Under the pieces are notes generated by a model. That model had not been told where the DNA came from, did no database searches, and saw only the letters and a program-made list of their open reading frames with translations. A program made the position numbers and the translations under genes. 8,540 nucleotides of DNA, from assembly GCA_030040525.1 (NCBI GenBank), contig JASHTN010000143.1, forward strand, positions 1-8,540, written 5' to 3'. This stretch comes from Gammaproteobacteria bacterium. GTDB taxonomy: Bacteria; Pseudomonadota; Gammaproteobacteria; Steroidobacterales; Steroidobacteraceae. How positions within the stretch are numbered: position 1 is the first letter of the stretch; every line of letters begins with the position of its first letter. Of this stretch, positions 1 through 6,500 are shown piece after piece.

Positions 1-1116
1 GAGATCGTGACCTTTGCGCGCGAGTGGGCCCGACGCGCACCGCTGGTGATCGTGCCGACGCGCTATTACAGCACGCCGACCGAGGTATTCCGCCAGCTCG
101 GCATCAGCGTGGTGATCTGGGCGAATCACATGCTGCGGGCTGCGACCGCCGCCATGCAGGGCGTCGCCGGCGAGATTCACGCGGGTGAGACGGTGGCGAA
201 CGTGGAGGATCGCATCGTGCCGGTGAGTGAGATTTTTCGCCTGCAGGATGCCGGGGAATATTCGGCCGCCGAACGCCTGTATCTGTCCCCGCCCGGCGCC
301 GAGCGGGCGGCGGTCGTGCTGGCCGCCGGTCGCGGCAAGGGTCTCGAGGCACTGACCGCCGATCGCCCGAAGGTGATGCTGCCGATCGCCGGCAAGCCCC
401 TGTTGCGCTGGCTGGTCGACGCCTTCAAGAAGGAGCACATCGACGACATCAGCGTGATCGGCGGCTACCGGGCCGAGGCGATCGATGCCGGCGGCATCAG
501 GCTGCTGGTCAACGAGCGTCATGCGCAGACGGGCGAGCTCGCCTCGTTGTCGTGCGTACTGGAGGCGCTGCAGACGGACACGGTCATCGCCTACGGCGAT
601 CTGCTGTTTCGCAGCTACGTGCTGCGTGACCTGATCGAGTGCAATGCCGAATTTGCCGTCGTGGTGGATTCTTCGGACACGGGCGCGATAAACAGCACGG
701 TGCGGGACTTCGCCCATTGCTCGCGCAGCGACGACCGGGGTCTGTTCGGCACACCGGCATTGCTGCAACGCGTGGTGAGCGGAACCGCCGCGGGTGCCGC
801 CGCGGAGCAGCGGGCGGTCCCGCAGGCCGGTGCGCAGGGTCGCTGGATCGGTCTGTTGCATGTCAGGCGCGAGGGCCTGATGAGGCTGAAATCGGTGATG
901 GCCCGGCTGCGCGCCCAGCCGGACTTCGACACTCTCGACATGCCGGCACTGCTCAACGCGCTGGTCGCCGATGGGGCCGCCGTGGAAGTGTCCTATGTGC
1001 ACGGCCACTGGCGGGGGGTCAATGACCTCGAGGACTTCCGCCGCGCCGCCGACTTCGCGCATGCGCAGGCGACGCTCGGCAGCAGCGCGGACCGGGACGC
1101 CGGGCCGGGTCGATGA
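1..1116 (+). CDS. aepX: Phosphoenolpyruvate mutase / nucleotidyltransferase fusion (AepX-PntC type), 5'-truncated
   Basis: The frame is open from base 1, so the N-terminal mutase part, including its catalytic core, lies upstream of the window. Visible residues 1 to about 95 match the end of PEP mutase, with landmarks PTRYYSTPTEVFRQLG, VVIWANHMLRAA and NVEDRIVPVSEIFRLQDA. PEP mutase rearranges PEP to phosphonopyruvate, the C-P bond-forming step. From about residue 103 a nucleotidyltransferase domain begins: LAAGRGKGLEALT at 107-119, RPKVMLPIAGKPLL with K124, YGDLL with putative metal ligand D200, and the closing GVNDLEDF at 339-346. It resembles CTP-dependent phosphocholine and AEP cytidylyltransferases (LicC, PntC), so it probably makes CMP-AEP in the cytoplasm. 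The nucleotide and substrate are inferred. The Arg expected in the GxGxR loop is Gly114. The stop overlaps the next gene's start by four bases (ATGA), implying translational coupling. Confidence 0.9.
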   Translation, partial: EIVTFAREWARRAPLVIVPTRYYSTPTEVFRQLGISVVIWANHMLRAATAAMQGVAGEIHAGETVANVEDRIVPVSEIFRLQDAGEYSAAERLYLSPPGAERAAVVLAAGRGKGLEALTADRPKVMLPIAGKPLLRWLVDAFKKEHIDDISVIGGYRAEAIDAGGIRLLVNERHAQTGELASLSCVLEALQTDTVIAYGDLLFRSYVLRDLIECNAEFAVVVDSSDTGAINSTVRDFAHCSRSDDRGLFGTPALLQRVVSGTAAGAAAEQRAVPQAGAQGRWIGLLHVRREGLMRLKSVMARLRAQPDFDTLDMPALLNALVADGAAVEVSYVHGHWRGVNDLEDFRRAADFAHAQATLGSSADRDAGPGR

Positions 1117-2300
1117 TCGAGGCGCGTGATTTCGTCGAGGCCGCCCGGGGGCGGGGATTTCTCTGGTACGCGGGCGTGCCGTGCTCTTACCTCACACCGT
1201 TCATCAATTACGTGCTGCAGGATGCCTCGCTGCGCTATCTCTCCATGGCGAACGAAGGCGACGCGGTCGCGTTGATCGCAGGAGTTGCGCTGGGAAGCTC
1301 CGGCGCCGCAGCGCACCGGCGCGGCGTCACGATGATGCAGAACTCCGGGCTCGGCAATGCAGTCAGTCCCCTGACCTCGCTCACCTGGACCTTCCGCCTG
1401 CCGCAGCTGCTGATCGTCACCTGGCGCGGACAGCCGGGCGGCGCCGATGAGCCGCAGCACGCGCTGATGGGACCGATCACGCCGGCGATTCTCGAGCTCA
1501 TGCAGATTCCCTGGGAGCCGTTTCCGGTCAGCCGCGCGGCGATCGCACCGGCACTGGATCGCGCCACGGCGCATATGGATGAGACAGGACGCCCCTACGC
1601 CCTGCTGATGCAGCAGGGCGGCGTCGCAGCCCACCCTTTGCAGGAGAACGCCGGCCCGCCGGCAAAGCGCCCGGCGGCGCCTGCGGCCTTCATCGAGCGG
1701 GGTCTGCCGCCCGCAGCGCGACCGTCGCGGGAGCAGGCGCTCAGGCAGGTGGTGGCCCGAACCGCGCGCGCAGCAACCGTGGTGCTGGCCTCGACGGGGT
1801 TCTGCGCACGCGAGCTTTATGCGATCGCCGACCGCGCCAATCATTTCTACATGGTCGGATCGATGGGCTGCATCGCGCCGCTCGCCCTCGGGCTGGCGCT
1901 CGGCCGCCCCGATCTGCGCGTCGTCGCGCTGGATGGCGACGGGGCGGCACTGATGCGCATGGGTGCGTTCGCGACCGTGGGCGCCTATGCACCGCGCAAC
2001 CTGTGGCATCTGTTGCTGGACAACGGCGCCTACGATTCGACCGGCGGGCAGGCGACGGTCTCGCCGCATGTCTCGTTTGCGGGCGTGGCCGCGGCCTGCG
2101 GCTACGCCTCCTCGATGGAGACGGCGGATGTCGCGCAGGTCGCGGCATGGCTCGATTCACCGCCACTCGAGGGGTCACGCTTCGCGTGCCTGCTTACACG
2201 TCCGGGCTCGACCGCAGGCCTGCCGCGCCCGGCGCTCGGTCCGCCCGAGGTCAGGAAGCGACTCATGCAGCACATCGCCGCCGCTGCAGGCAGCGGCTGA
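1113..2300 (+). CDS. aepY: Phosphonopyruvate decarboxylase (thiamine diphosphate-dependent)
   Basis: This 395-residue cytoplasmic enzyme decarboxylates phosphonopyruvate to phosphonoacetaldehyde, the step that pulls the unfavourable mutase reaction forward. The N-terminal half carries AGVPCSYLTPFIN (residues 20-32) and MANEGDAVAL, where E48 is the likely ThDP-activating glutamate. The central part has MMQNSGLGNAVSPL and LIVTWRGQPG, typical of the family. The C-terminal half contains the ThDP/Mg binding motif: GDG at 275-277, followed after about 26 residues by DN at 303-304 and AYDSTGGQ. Length is close to the usual 370-400 residues. Two-domain sulfopyruvate decarboxylases and acetolactate synthase-like enzymes are relatives, but position between a PEP mutase and an AEP transaminase settles the substrate. 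The start is the ATG inside the ATGA overlap with the upstream gene, and the stop shares one base with the next start. Confidence 0.95.
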   Translation: MIEARDFVEAARGRGFLWYAGVPCSYLTPFINYVLQDASLRYLSMANEGDAVALIAGVALGSSGAAAHRRGVTMMQNSGLGNAVSPLTSLTWTFRLPQLLIVTWRGQPGGADEPQHALMGPITPAILELMQIPWEPFPVSRAAIAPALDRATAHMDETGRPYALLMQQGGVAAHPLQENAGPPAKRPAAPAAFIERGLPPAARPSREQALRQVVARTARAATVVLASTGFCARELYAIADRANHFYMVGSMGCIAPLALGLALGRPDLRVVALDGDGAALMRMGAFATVGAYAPRNLWHLLLDNGAYDSTGGQATVSPHVSFAGVAAACGYASSMETADVAQVAAWLDSPPLEGSRFACLLTRPGSTAGLPRPALGPPEVRKRLMQHIAAAAGSG

Positions 2301-3376
2301 TGCTGCTGCTCAATCCGGGGCCGGTCAGCTTGAGTGAGCGTGTGCGCCGCAGCCTGCTGCAGCCCGATCTATGTCATCGCGAGAGCGAGTTCTTCGATCT
2401 GCAGGACGAGATCCGCGCGCGGGTTCTGGCGACGCATGAGCTGGACCCGGCCGTGTGGACGGCCGTGCTGATGACGGCATCCGGTACCGGTGCGGTCGAA
2501 AGCATGGTGGCGGCACTGGTCCCTGAGGCTGGCCGCGTGCTGATCGCGGAAAACGGCGTGTACGGCGAACGGATTGCGCAGATCTGTGCGCAGTACCGGA
2601 TCACGCATGATCGCATCGGCGGTGACTGGCTGCAGCCGCTCGATCCTGCCGCGATCGCCGCACGCATCGAGTCCGCGAGTGCGGGCGCGCGGTACTCTCA
2701 TCTGGCGGTCGTGCATCACGAGACGACGACCGGCCGGCTGAATGATCTCGAGCGCCTGGGCGAACTGTGCCGGGCAAGCGGTGCGCGACTCCTCGTCGAC
2801 GGCGTGAGCAGTTTCGGGGCGGAACGCCTCGACTTCGGCGATCAGAGCCTGACGGCGGTCGCGGCTACCGCGAACAAGTGTCTGCACGGCGTGCCCGGCG
2901 TCTCCTTCGTGATCGTCCGGCGTGCCGCCGTGGCCGAGGCCGTCAGCCGCACGTACTACCTCGATCTGGGCCGGCTCGCGCGCCAGCAGGATCAGCGCAA
3001 CACGCCGTTCACACCCGCAGTGCCCGCTTACTATGGACTGCTCGAGGCCTTGCGCGAGTTCGCCGCGGAGGGCGGCCGGCCGGCCCGCCATCGACGCTAC
3101 GCGGCTCTCGCCGCGCAGGTCCGTGCCGGACTCGCGGCGCTCGGGGTCGAGTCCATGCTGCCCGCCGAGCAGTCTTCGGTGGTGCTGCGCTCCTACCGGC
3201 TGCCCATCGGTGTGGCCTATGGCACGCTGCACGACGCCCTGAAGGCCGGCGGATTTGTCATTTACGCGGGACAGGGCAGGCTGGCGCAGACACTGTTCCG
3301 GATCTCCACCATGGGCGCAGTCACTGCGGCTGATCTGGACCGGTTGCTGGAATGTTTCGCGGCGATCCTGCGCTGA
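2300..3376 (+). CDS. phnW: 2-aminoethylphosphonate--pyruvate (or other donor) transaminase, PhnW/AepZ type
   Basis: This 358-residue class V (fold type I) PLP aminotransferase converts phosphonoacetaldehyde to 2-aminoethylphosphonate. It begins MLLLNPGPVSLSERVR, the standard PhnW opening. TASGTGAVESMV (about 60-71) is the phosphate-binding region, VHHETTTGRLN (about 140-150) lines the substrate pocket, LLVDGVSSFGA contains D167 that contacts the PLP ring nitrogen, and ATANKCLHGVPG contains K193, the Schiff-base lysine. These positions are within one residue of characterised PhnW proteins. The frame is open further upstream to about 2003, but that part overlaps the decarboxylase and lacks family similarity, so I chose the ATG at 2300, which overlaps the preceding stop by one base (TGATG). 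PhnW often serves catabolism with pyruvate as acceptor. Placement behind mutase and decarboxylase indicates the biosynthetic direction here. No phosphonatase (phnX) is in the window. Confidence 0.93.
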   Translation: MLLLNPGPVSLSERVRRSLLQPDLCHRESEFFDLQDEIRARVLATHELDPAVWTAVLMTASGTGAVESMVAALVPEAGRVLIAENGVYGERIAQICAQYRITHDRIGGDWLQPLDPAAIAARIESASAGARYSHLAVVHHETTTGRLNDLERLGELCRASGARLLVDGVSSFGAERLDFGDQSLTAVAATANKCLHGVPGVSFVIVRRAAVAEAVSRTYYLDLGRLARQQDQRNTPFTPAVPAYYGLLEALREFAAEGGRPARHRRYAALAAQVRAGLAALGVESMLPAEQSSVVLRSYRLPIGVAYGTLHDALKAGGFVIYAGQGRLAQTLFRISTMGAVTAADLDRLLECFAAILR

Positions 3377-3394
3377 GCGTCTCGCACTGAGCAG

Positions 3395-4588
3395 ATGAAA
3401 TTCAGAGTCACGGCTGTCGCGGCACTCACGTTTCTGTCCCTGCCCGCAGCCGTCGCCTCGGCGGGCGATTCTCCGCGGGACAGCATCGGCAGCGCGGTGG
3501 TCAGAGTGGTCCGACCGGTCATGGAGGAATACCACATTGCCGGCATGGCAGTGGCGATCGTCGCCGGGAGTAAGTCCTACGTATTCAACTACGGCGTGGC
3601 GTCGGCCGAGACCGGCAGGCCAGTCACCAGCGACACGCTGTTCGAGCTCGGGTCGATCAGCAAGACATTCACGGCGACGCTGGCTGCGTACGCTCAGGTC
3701 TGCGGTTATCTGTCCCTGTCGGACACGGCTGCGAAGCATCTGCCGCTCCTGCGGGGCACTCAGTTCGGCAGGGTGACGCTTCTCAACCTCGGCACGCACA
3801 CCCCGGGCGGCTTGCCGCTGCAGGTGCCGAGTGACATTCGCAATGAGGATCAGCTGCTGCAGTACCTGAAGAGCTGGCGCCCGACCTGCGCACCGGGAAC
3901 CTGCCGGACCTACTCGAATCCTGGCATCGGCACGCTCGGGCTGATCGCCGCGAGGAGCATGCACGAGAGCTTCGAGACGCTCCTGGAGCAGCGACTGCTG
4001 CCTGCGCTCGGCATGCAGAGCAGCTACATCAACGTACCCGCGGCCAGAATGGCGGACTATGCCGAAGGCTATACGAAGGAAGGCACGGCGGTGCGGATGA
4101 CACCGGGCGAGTTGTCATCCGAAGCTTATGGCATCAAGTCCACGGCGGCCGACATGAGTCGCTTCATCGAAGCCAACATGGGCCTGATCGCGCTGGATGG
4201 GCAGGTCGAGCGGGCGGTCGCTGCGACTCACACCGGCTACTTCCAGGCGGGTGTGATGACACAGGACCTGATCTGGGAGCAGTACCCGTATCCGGTTGCG
4301 CTGCCGGCGCTGCTGGCGGGCAATTCATCTCATATGATCCTCGACTCGACGCCGGCGACTGCAATAACGCCGCCGGAAAAGCCGCGGCAGGACGTCTGGA
4401 TCAACAAGACCGGCTCAACCGACGGTTTCGGCTCCTACGTGGCGTTTGTGCCGGAACGGCAACTGGGGATCGTCCTGCTTGCCAACCGGAACTATCCGAT
4501 CGACGCGCGAGTCACGGCGGCGTACGCGATCCTGACGTCGCTTGCGGATGCCGCGCCGCGACAGCAGACACCTGATTCCGCGGATTAG
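3395..4588 (+). CDS. ampC: Class C beta-lactamase (AmpC family)
   Basis: This 397-residue serine hydrolase would be periplasmic. Residues 1-23 form a Sec signal peptide ending ASA before GDSP. Catalytic motifs are S87-I-S-K90, Q143, Y173-S-N175 and K338-T-G340. Subtracting 23 gives S64, K67, Q120, Y150, N152 and K315, the exact class C numbering. Other AmpC landmarks are FELGSISKTF, GGLPLQVP, YGIKST, AITPP, GFGSYVAF and LGIVLLANRNYP. These distinguish it from general beta-lactamase-fold esterases and PBPs, so hydrolysis of beta-lactams, mainly cephalosporins, is likely; the actual spectrum cannot be read from sequence. Differences from Escherichia coli AmpC include His at the Y112 position, one extra residue in the loop before YGIKST, and cysteines C165 and C170 just before Y-S-N. 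It starts 18 bases after the transaminase stop with only a weak ribosome-binding site, and no ampR is adjacent, so readthrough from the phosphonate operon is plausible. Its stop overlaps the stop of the opposing gene. Confidence 0.95.
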   Translation: MKFRVTAVAALTFLSLPAAVASAGDSPRDSIGSAVVRVVRPVMEEYHIAGMAVAIVAGSKSYVFNYGVASAETGRPVTSDTLFELGSISKTFTATLAAYAQVCGYLSLSDTAAKHLPLLRGTQFGRVTLLNLGTHTPGGLPLQVPSDIRNEDQLLQYLKSWRPTCAPGTCRTYSNPGIGTLGLIAARSMHESFETLLEQRLLPALGMQSSYINVPAARMADYAEGYTKEGTAVRMTPGELSSEAYGIKSTAADMSRFIEANMGLIALDGQVERAVAATHTGYFQAGVMTQDLIWEQYPYPVALPALLAGNSSHMILDSTPATAITPPEKPRQDVWINKTGSTDGFGSYVAFVPERQLGIVLLANRNYPIDARVTAAYAILTSLADAAPRQQTPDSAD

Positions 4589-4980
4589 CTTCGGACCCCC
4601 GATTGGTTCAGGGTCACGGCGGCTCGAATCAGCGTCTTCAGCGCACCTTCGTCTATTTCCTCGCCTTCGTGGAAGTCGATGGCGCGCCTCGTGTTCCCCT
4701 CGAGACTGGAGTTGAAGAGGCGCGCAGGATCCTTCAGAGCCGCGCCTTTGGCGAAGGTCATCTTCACGACGCTCTTGTAAGTCTCGCCCGTGCAGATCAA
4801 GCCGTCGTGCGACCACACCGGCACGCTCCACTTCCACTCCTCGACGACTTCGGGATCGGCTTCCCTGACCAGGGTACGAAGCCGGCCGAGCATCCTTCCG
4901 CGCCAGTCGCCGAGCTCCCTGATCCTCGCGTCTATCAGCTGCGAGGGAGACTTAACCTTGTGCGATCCGCTTTGCCTCAT
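4585..4980 (-). CDS. DUF1801 domain protein (YdhG-like)
   Basis: This 131-residue cytoplasmic protein matches the DUF1801 family, small alpha/beta proteins without an established reaction, some of them annotated as iron chaperones. Recognisable parts are IDARIRELGDWRGRMLGRLR (helical, about 16-35), EEWKWSVPVWSHDGLICTG (about 47-65), and VVKMTFAKGAALKDP (about 71-85), which is the usual hydrophobic core strand and Gly-Ala turn. The C-terminal helix includes IDEGALKTLIRAAV. The start at 4980 is supported by a strong GGAGGAGGA Shine-Dalgarno sequence a few bases upstream. Its stop overlaps the stop of the convergent beta-lactamase by three bases (4585-4588 region), leaving no room for a terminator between them. 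A divergent Ohr gene begins 191 bases upstream. I am sure of the family and cannot assign a function. Confidence 0.85.
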   Translation of the reverse strand: MRQSGSHKVKSPSQLIDARIRELGDWRGRMLGRLRTLVREADPEVVEEWKWSVPVWSHDGLICTGETYKSVVKMTFAKGAALKDPARLFNSSLEGNTRRAIDFHEGEEIDEGALKTLIRAAVTLNQSGVRS

Positions 4981-5011
4981 GTCCGTTCCTCCTCCCTGCT
5001 TCGCAGACTCT

Positions 5012-5031
5012 GGTCAGTCCTCACCCTGACC
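5012..5031. promoter_or_regulatory. Perfect inverted repeat in the DUF1801/Ohr divergent intergenic region
   Basis: GGTCAG at 5012-5017 and CTGACC at 5026-5031 form a perfect six-base inverted repeat with an eight-base spacer. On the minus strand a TATGCT -10-like hexamer lies at 5036-5041, so a repressor bound here would cover the start of a DUF1801 transcript. It could equally be a small hairpin or chance. It does not resemble the AT-rich sites usually bound by OhrR. Confidence 0.3.
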
Positions 5032-5171
5032 TCCGAGCATAGCGCTTTGAGCTGACGGTCGGCAGTCCCGGGCCGGTCCGGGGAGTGGGACCGCGCTGGA
5101 CTTTCTGCCGCGTCAGGTGCACAAGGAGAGGCGAAACAGCAGCGCCCGCAGCAAGCCAAAGGAGCAGGACC

Positions 5172-5609
5172 ATGGACAGCATCAAGCCGCTCTTCACCGC
5201 CGTCGCCTCGTGCAAGGGCGGCCGCAATGGCCACGCCGAGGCCGAGGATCAGTCAGTTGCCGTAGATCTCTCGGTACCCAAGGCGATGGGCGGCCCGGGC
5301 CGGCCGCACACGACGACTCCCGAGCATCTCTTTGCCTGCGGGTACGCCGCGTGCTTCGGCGGAGCGCTCGATTATGTGGCGACGCAGAAGAAGCGCAACG
5401 CCAAGGGCGCGACCGTGACCTGTAGCGTCTCGATTGGACCTCGCGAGGGCGGTGGGTTCGGGCTCGCGGTGAAGCTGCTCGTCAAGGACCAGAGCCTGCC
5501 GCAGGCGGAGCTCGCGGCGCTGGCGAAGGAAGCGCACGAGAACGTCTGCCCATACTCGCACGCGACGCGCGGCAACGTGCCGGTGGAGCTCGCGGTCGAA
5601 GGCGCCTAG
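5172..5609 (+). CDS. ohr: Organic hydroperoxide reductase (Ohr/OsmC family)
   Basis: This 145-residue cytoplasmic Cys-based peroxidase reduces organic and lipid hydroperoxides, using lipoylated proteins as reductant in characterised Ohr. The start at 5172 fits an AAAGGAG ribosome-binding site and gives the normal Ohr length; the longer open frame upstream lacks family similarity. Active-site residues sit at canonical positions: R18, E51 in TPEHLFACGYAACF, peroxidatic C61, and resolving C126 in NVCPYSHATRGNVPVEL. The full PYS-ATRGN motif favours Ohr over OsmC. Extra cysteines occur at 14, 56 and 84; C56 is where most Ohr proteins have Ala. No MarR-type ohrR lies next to it, so it may be regulated from elsewhere. 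It is divergent from the DUF1801 gene and convergent with the methyltransferase. Confidence 0.93.
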   Translation: MDSIKPLFTAVASCKGGRNGHAEAEDQSVAVDLSVPKAMGGPGRPHTTTPEHLFACGYAACFGGALDYVATQKKRNAKGATVTCSVSIGPREGGGFGLAVKLLVKDQSLPQAELAALAKEAHENVCPYSHATRGNVPVELAVEGA

Positions 5610-5653
5610 CCCTCGAGCGACGGGTAATCGCCAGGGAGTGCAGGGCGCGCCGG

Positions 5654-5690
5654 CCCCGGCTTGCCTCGGGACGGCGTGCCGTCACCGGGG
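5654..5690. terminator. Nested GC-rich hairpin between convergent genes, possible bidirectional terminator
   Basis: An outer stem CCCCGG (5654-5659) / CCGGGG (5685-5690) encloses an inner perfect stem GACGGC (5670-5675) / GCCGTC (5678-5683). It lies between the stops of the convergent Ohr and methyltransferase genes, where a terminator is expected. There is no T-run on either side and the inner loop would be only two bases in DNA terms, so intrinsic termination is uncertain. Confidence 0.35.
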
Positions 5691-5712
5691 CGTGCGTGGA
5701 CACCCCGCGCGG

Positions 5713-6456
5713 CTAGCGGCGGCGCGCGATGCTGATGATCTCGGGGCTCGTGTCGGTCACGGGCGTCGAGTCCCAGTCTCCGAACTGCCTCTCGACCGAG
5801 AGACCCGCCCCGGCAAGGAACGAGGCCAGCGCCTTCGAATCGAGAAAGCGCAGTGTGCTGCGGCTGACCCGGGGCTCGTCCCAGGCGGGGCTCGTGTAGG
5901 TTTGGCTGAACGACACTACCCGGCCATCGAACGGCGTCTCGATCCGGCAGCTCACCCTCACCGGTCTGCCTGAGCGATCCAGGACCTCGGTGGCATACTT
6001 CTGCGGCCAGGTCTCCCAGTCGCGCGCGGCCGGATTGCGGGTCTCGAATGCAAAGCTCCCTCCCGGAGCGAGCAGCTCGCGGATTGCAGCGAGGCTGCGA
6101 CGAATTTCCTCGTCCTCGAGAAAGACCTGGAACGCATGCCCGGTCATCACGATGAGATCGAACTCGCGGCCAAGGTGCACGGAGGCGAGGTCGCCCAGGA
6201 TCCACTCGATGTCCAGATGCCGGCGCGCCACCTCGATCATGCCGGGAGCGGGATCAAGACCGCAAAGATGGCCGCGATGACCTCTGCGACGCGCCGTATC
6301 GAGCAGCGCGCCCGTGCCGCAGCCGACGTCGAGTACCGACTCCGCGGCCATCGCGAGCGGCAGATAGAAGTCGAGATCGCGGCGGCTGCGCGTGCCACAG
6401 GAGAGCGCATCGTACAGCTCGGCGAGCTCGACGCCGCAGAAGTGCAGGTCAACCAT
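5713..6456 (-). CDS. Class I SAM-dependent methyltransferase
   Basis: This is a cytoplasmic methyltransferase of about 247 residues with a Rossmann fold. Motif I is VLDVGCGTG at residues 41-49. The acidic residue after the second strand is D68 in CGLDPAPGMIEVARR. WILGDLASVHLG supplies the adenine-contacting Asp, FDLIVMTGHAFQVF is the motif IV region, and LLAPGGSFAFETRNP is post-motif. The C-terminal 90 residues form a beta-rich extension seen in small-molecule methyltransferases of the Methyltransf_11/25 type. The substrate cannot be told. The frame opens up to 6519, but those extra 21 residues are low-complexity and would overlap the divergent DUF1697 gene, so I prefer the ATG at 6456 (MVDLHFCGVELAELYD, a typical beginning). 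Its ribosome-binding site is weak. Confidence 0.82.
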   Translation of the reverse strand: MVDLHFCGVELAELYDALSCGTRSRRDLDFYLPLAMAAESVLDVGCGTGALLDTARRRGHRGHLCGLDPAPGMIEVARRHLDIEWILGDLASVHLGREFDLIVMTGHAFQVFLEDEEIRRSLAAIRELLAPGGSFAFETRNPAARDWETWPQKYATEVLDRSGRPVRVSCRIETPFDGRVVSFSQTYTSPAWDEPRVSRSTLRFLDSKALASFLAGAGLSVERQFGDWDSTPVTDTSPEIISIARRR

Positions 6457-6461
6457 CGCTG

Positions 6462-6491
6462 TTGACGACCAGAGAGCCGTCATTGTATTTG
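6462..6491 (+). promoter_or_regulatory. Weak sigma70-like promoter candidate for the DUF1697 gene
   Basis: TTGACG at 6462-6467 and TATTTG at 6486-6491 are separated by 18 bases in the 44-base gap between divergent genes. The -35 is good and the -10 matches only three of six. A transcript starting about seven bases later would have almost no leader before the ATG at 6501, consistent with the lack of a clear ribosome-binding site there. Confidence 0.25.
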
Positions 6492-6500
6492 AAGAACGCG

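Noticed and set aside
993..2069. A 358-codon minus-strand open frame over the decarboxylase
   Set aside because: Antisense shadow of a clear ThDP enzyme; Arg/Cys/Gly-rich composition and no domain.
2003..2299. N-terminal extension of the AEP transaminase
   Set aside because: It overlaps the decarboxylase in another frame and lacks family similarity; the standard PhnW start MLLLNPGPV is at 2300.
2369..3964. A 531-codon open frame on the minus strand across the transaminase and beta-lactamase
   Set aside because: It lies opposite two well-identified genes, is rich in Arg/Gln/His as expected from antisense of GC-rich codons, and has no recognisable motif.
3395..4588. A tailoring esterase or peptidase acting on the phosphonate product instead of a beta-lactamase
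   Set aside because: The exact AmpC residue numbering, the AITPP, KTG and NYP blocks and the signal peptide fit a true class C beta-lactamase much better.
4603..5055. A 150-codon plus-strand frame opposite DUF1801
   Set aside because: Shadow of the DUF1801 gene, whose family blocks and strong ribosome-binding site are on the minus strand.
5606..6205. A second minus-strand frame of 199 codons overlapping the methyltransferase
   Set aside because: Different frame from the one with the SAM motif; Pro/Arg-rich composition typical of a shadow.
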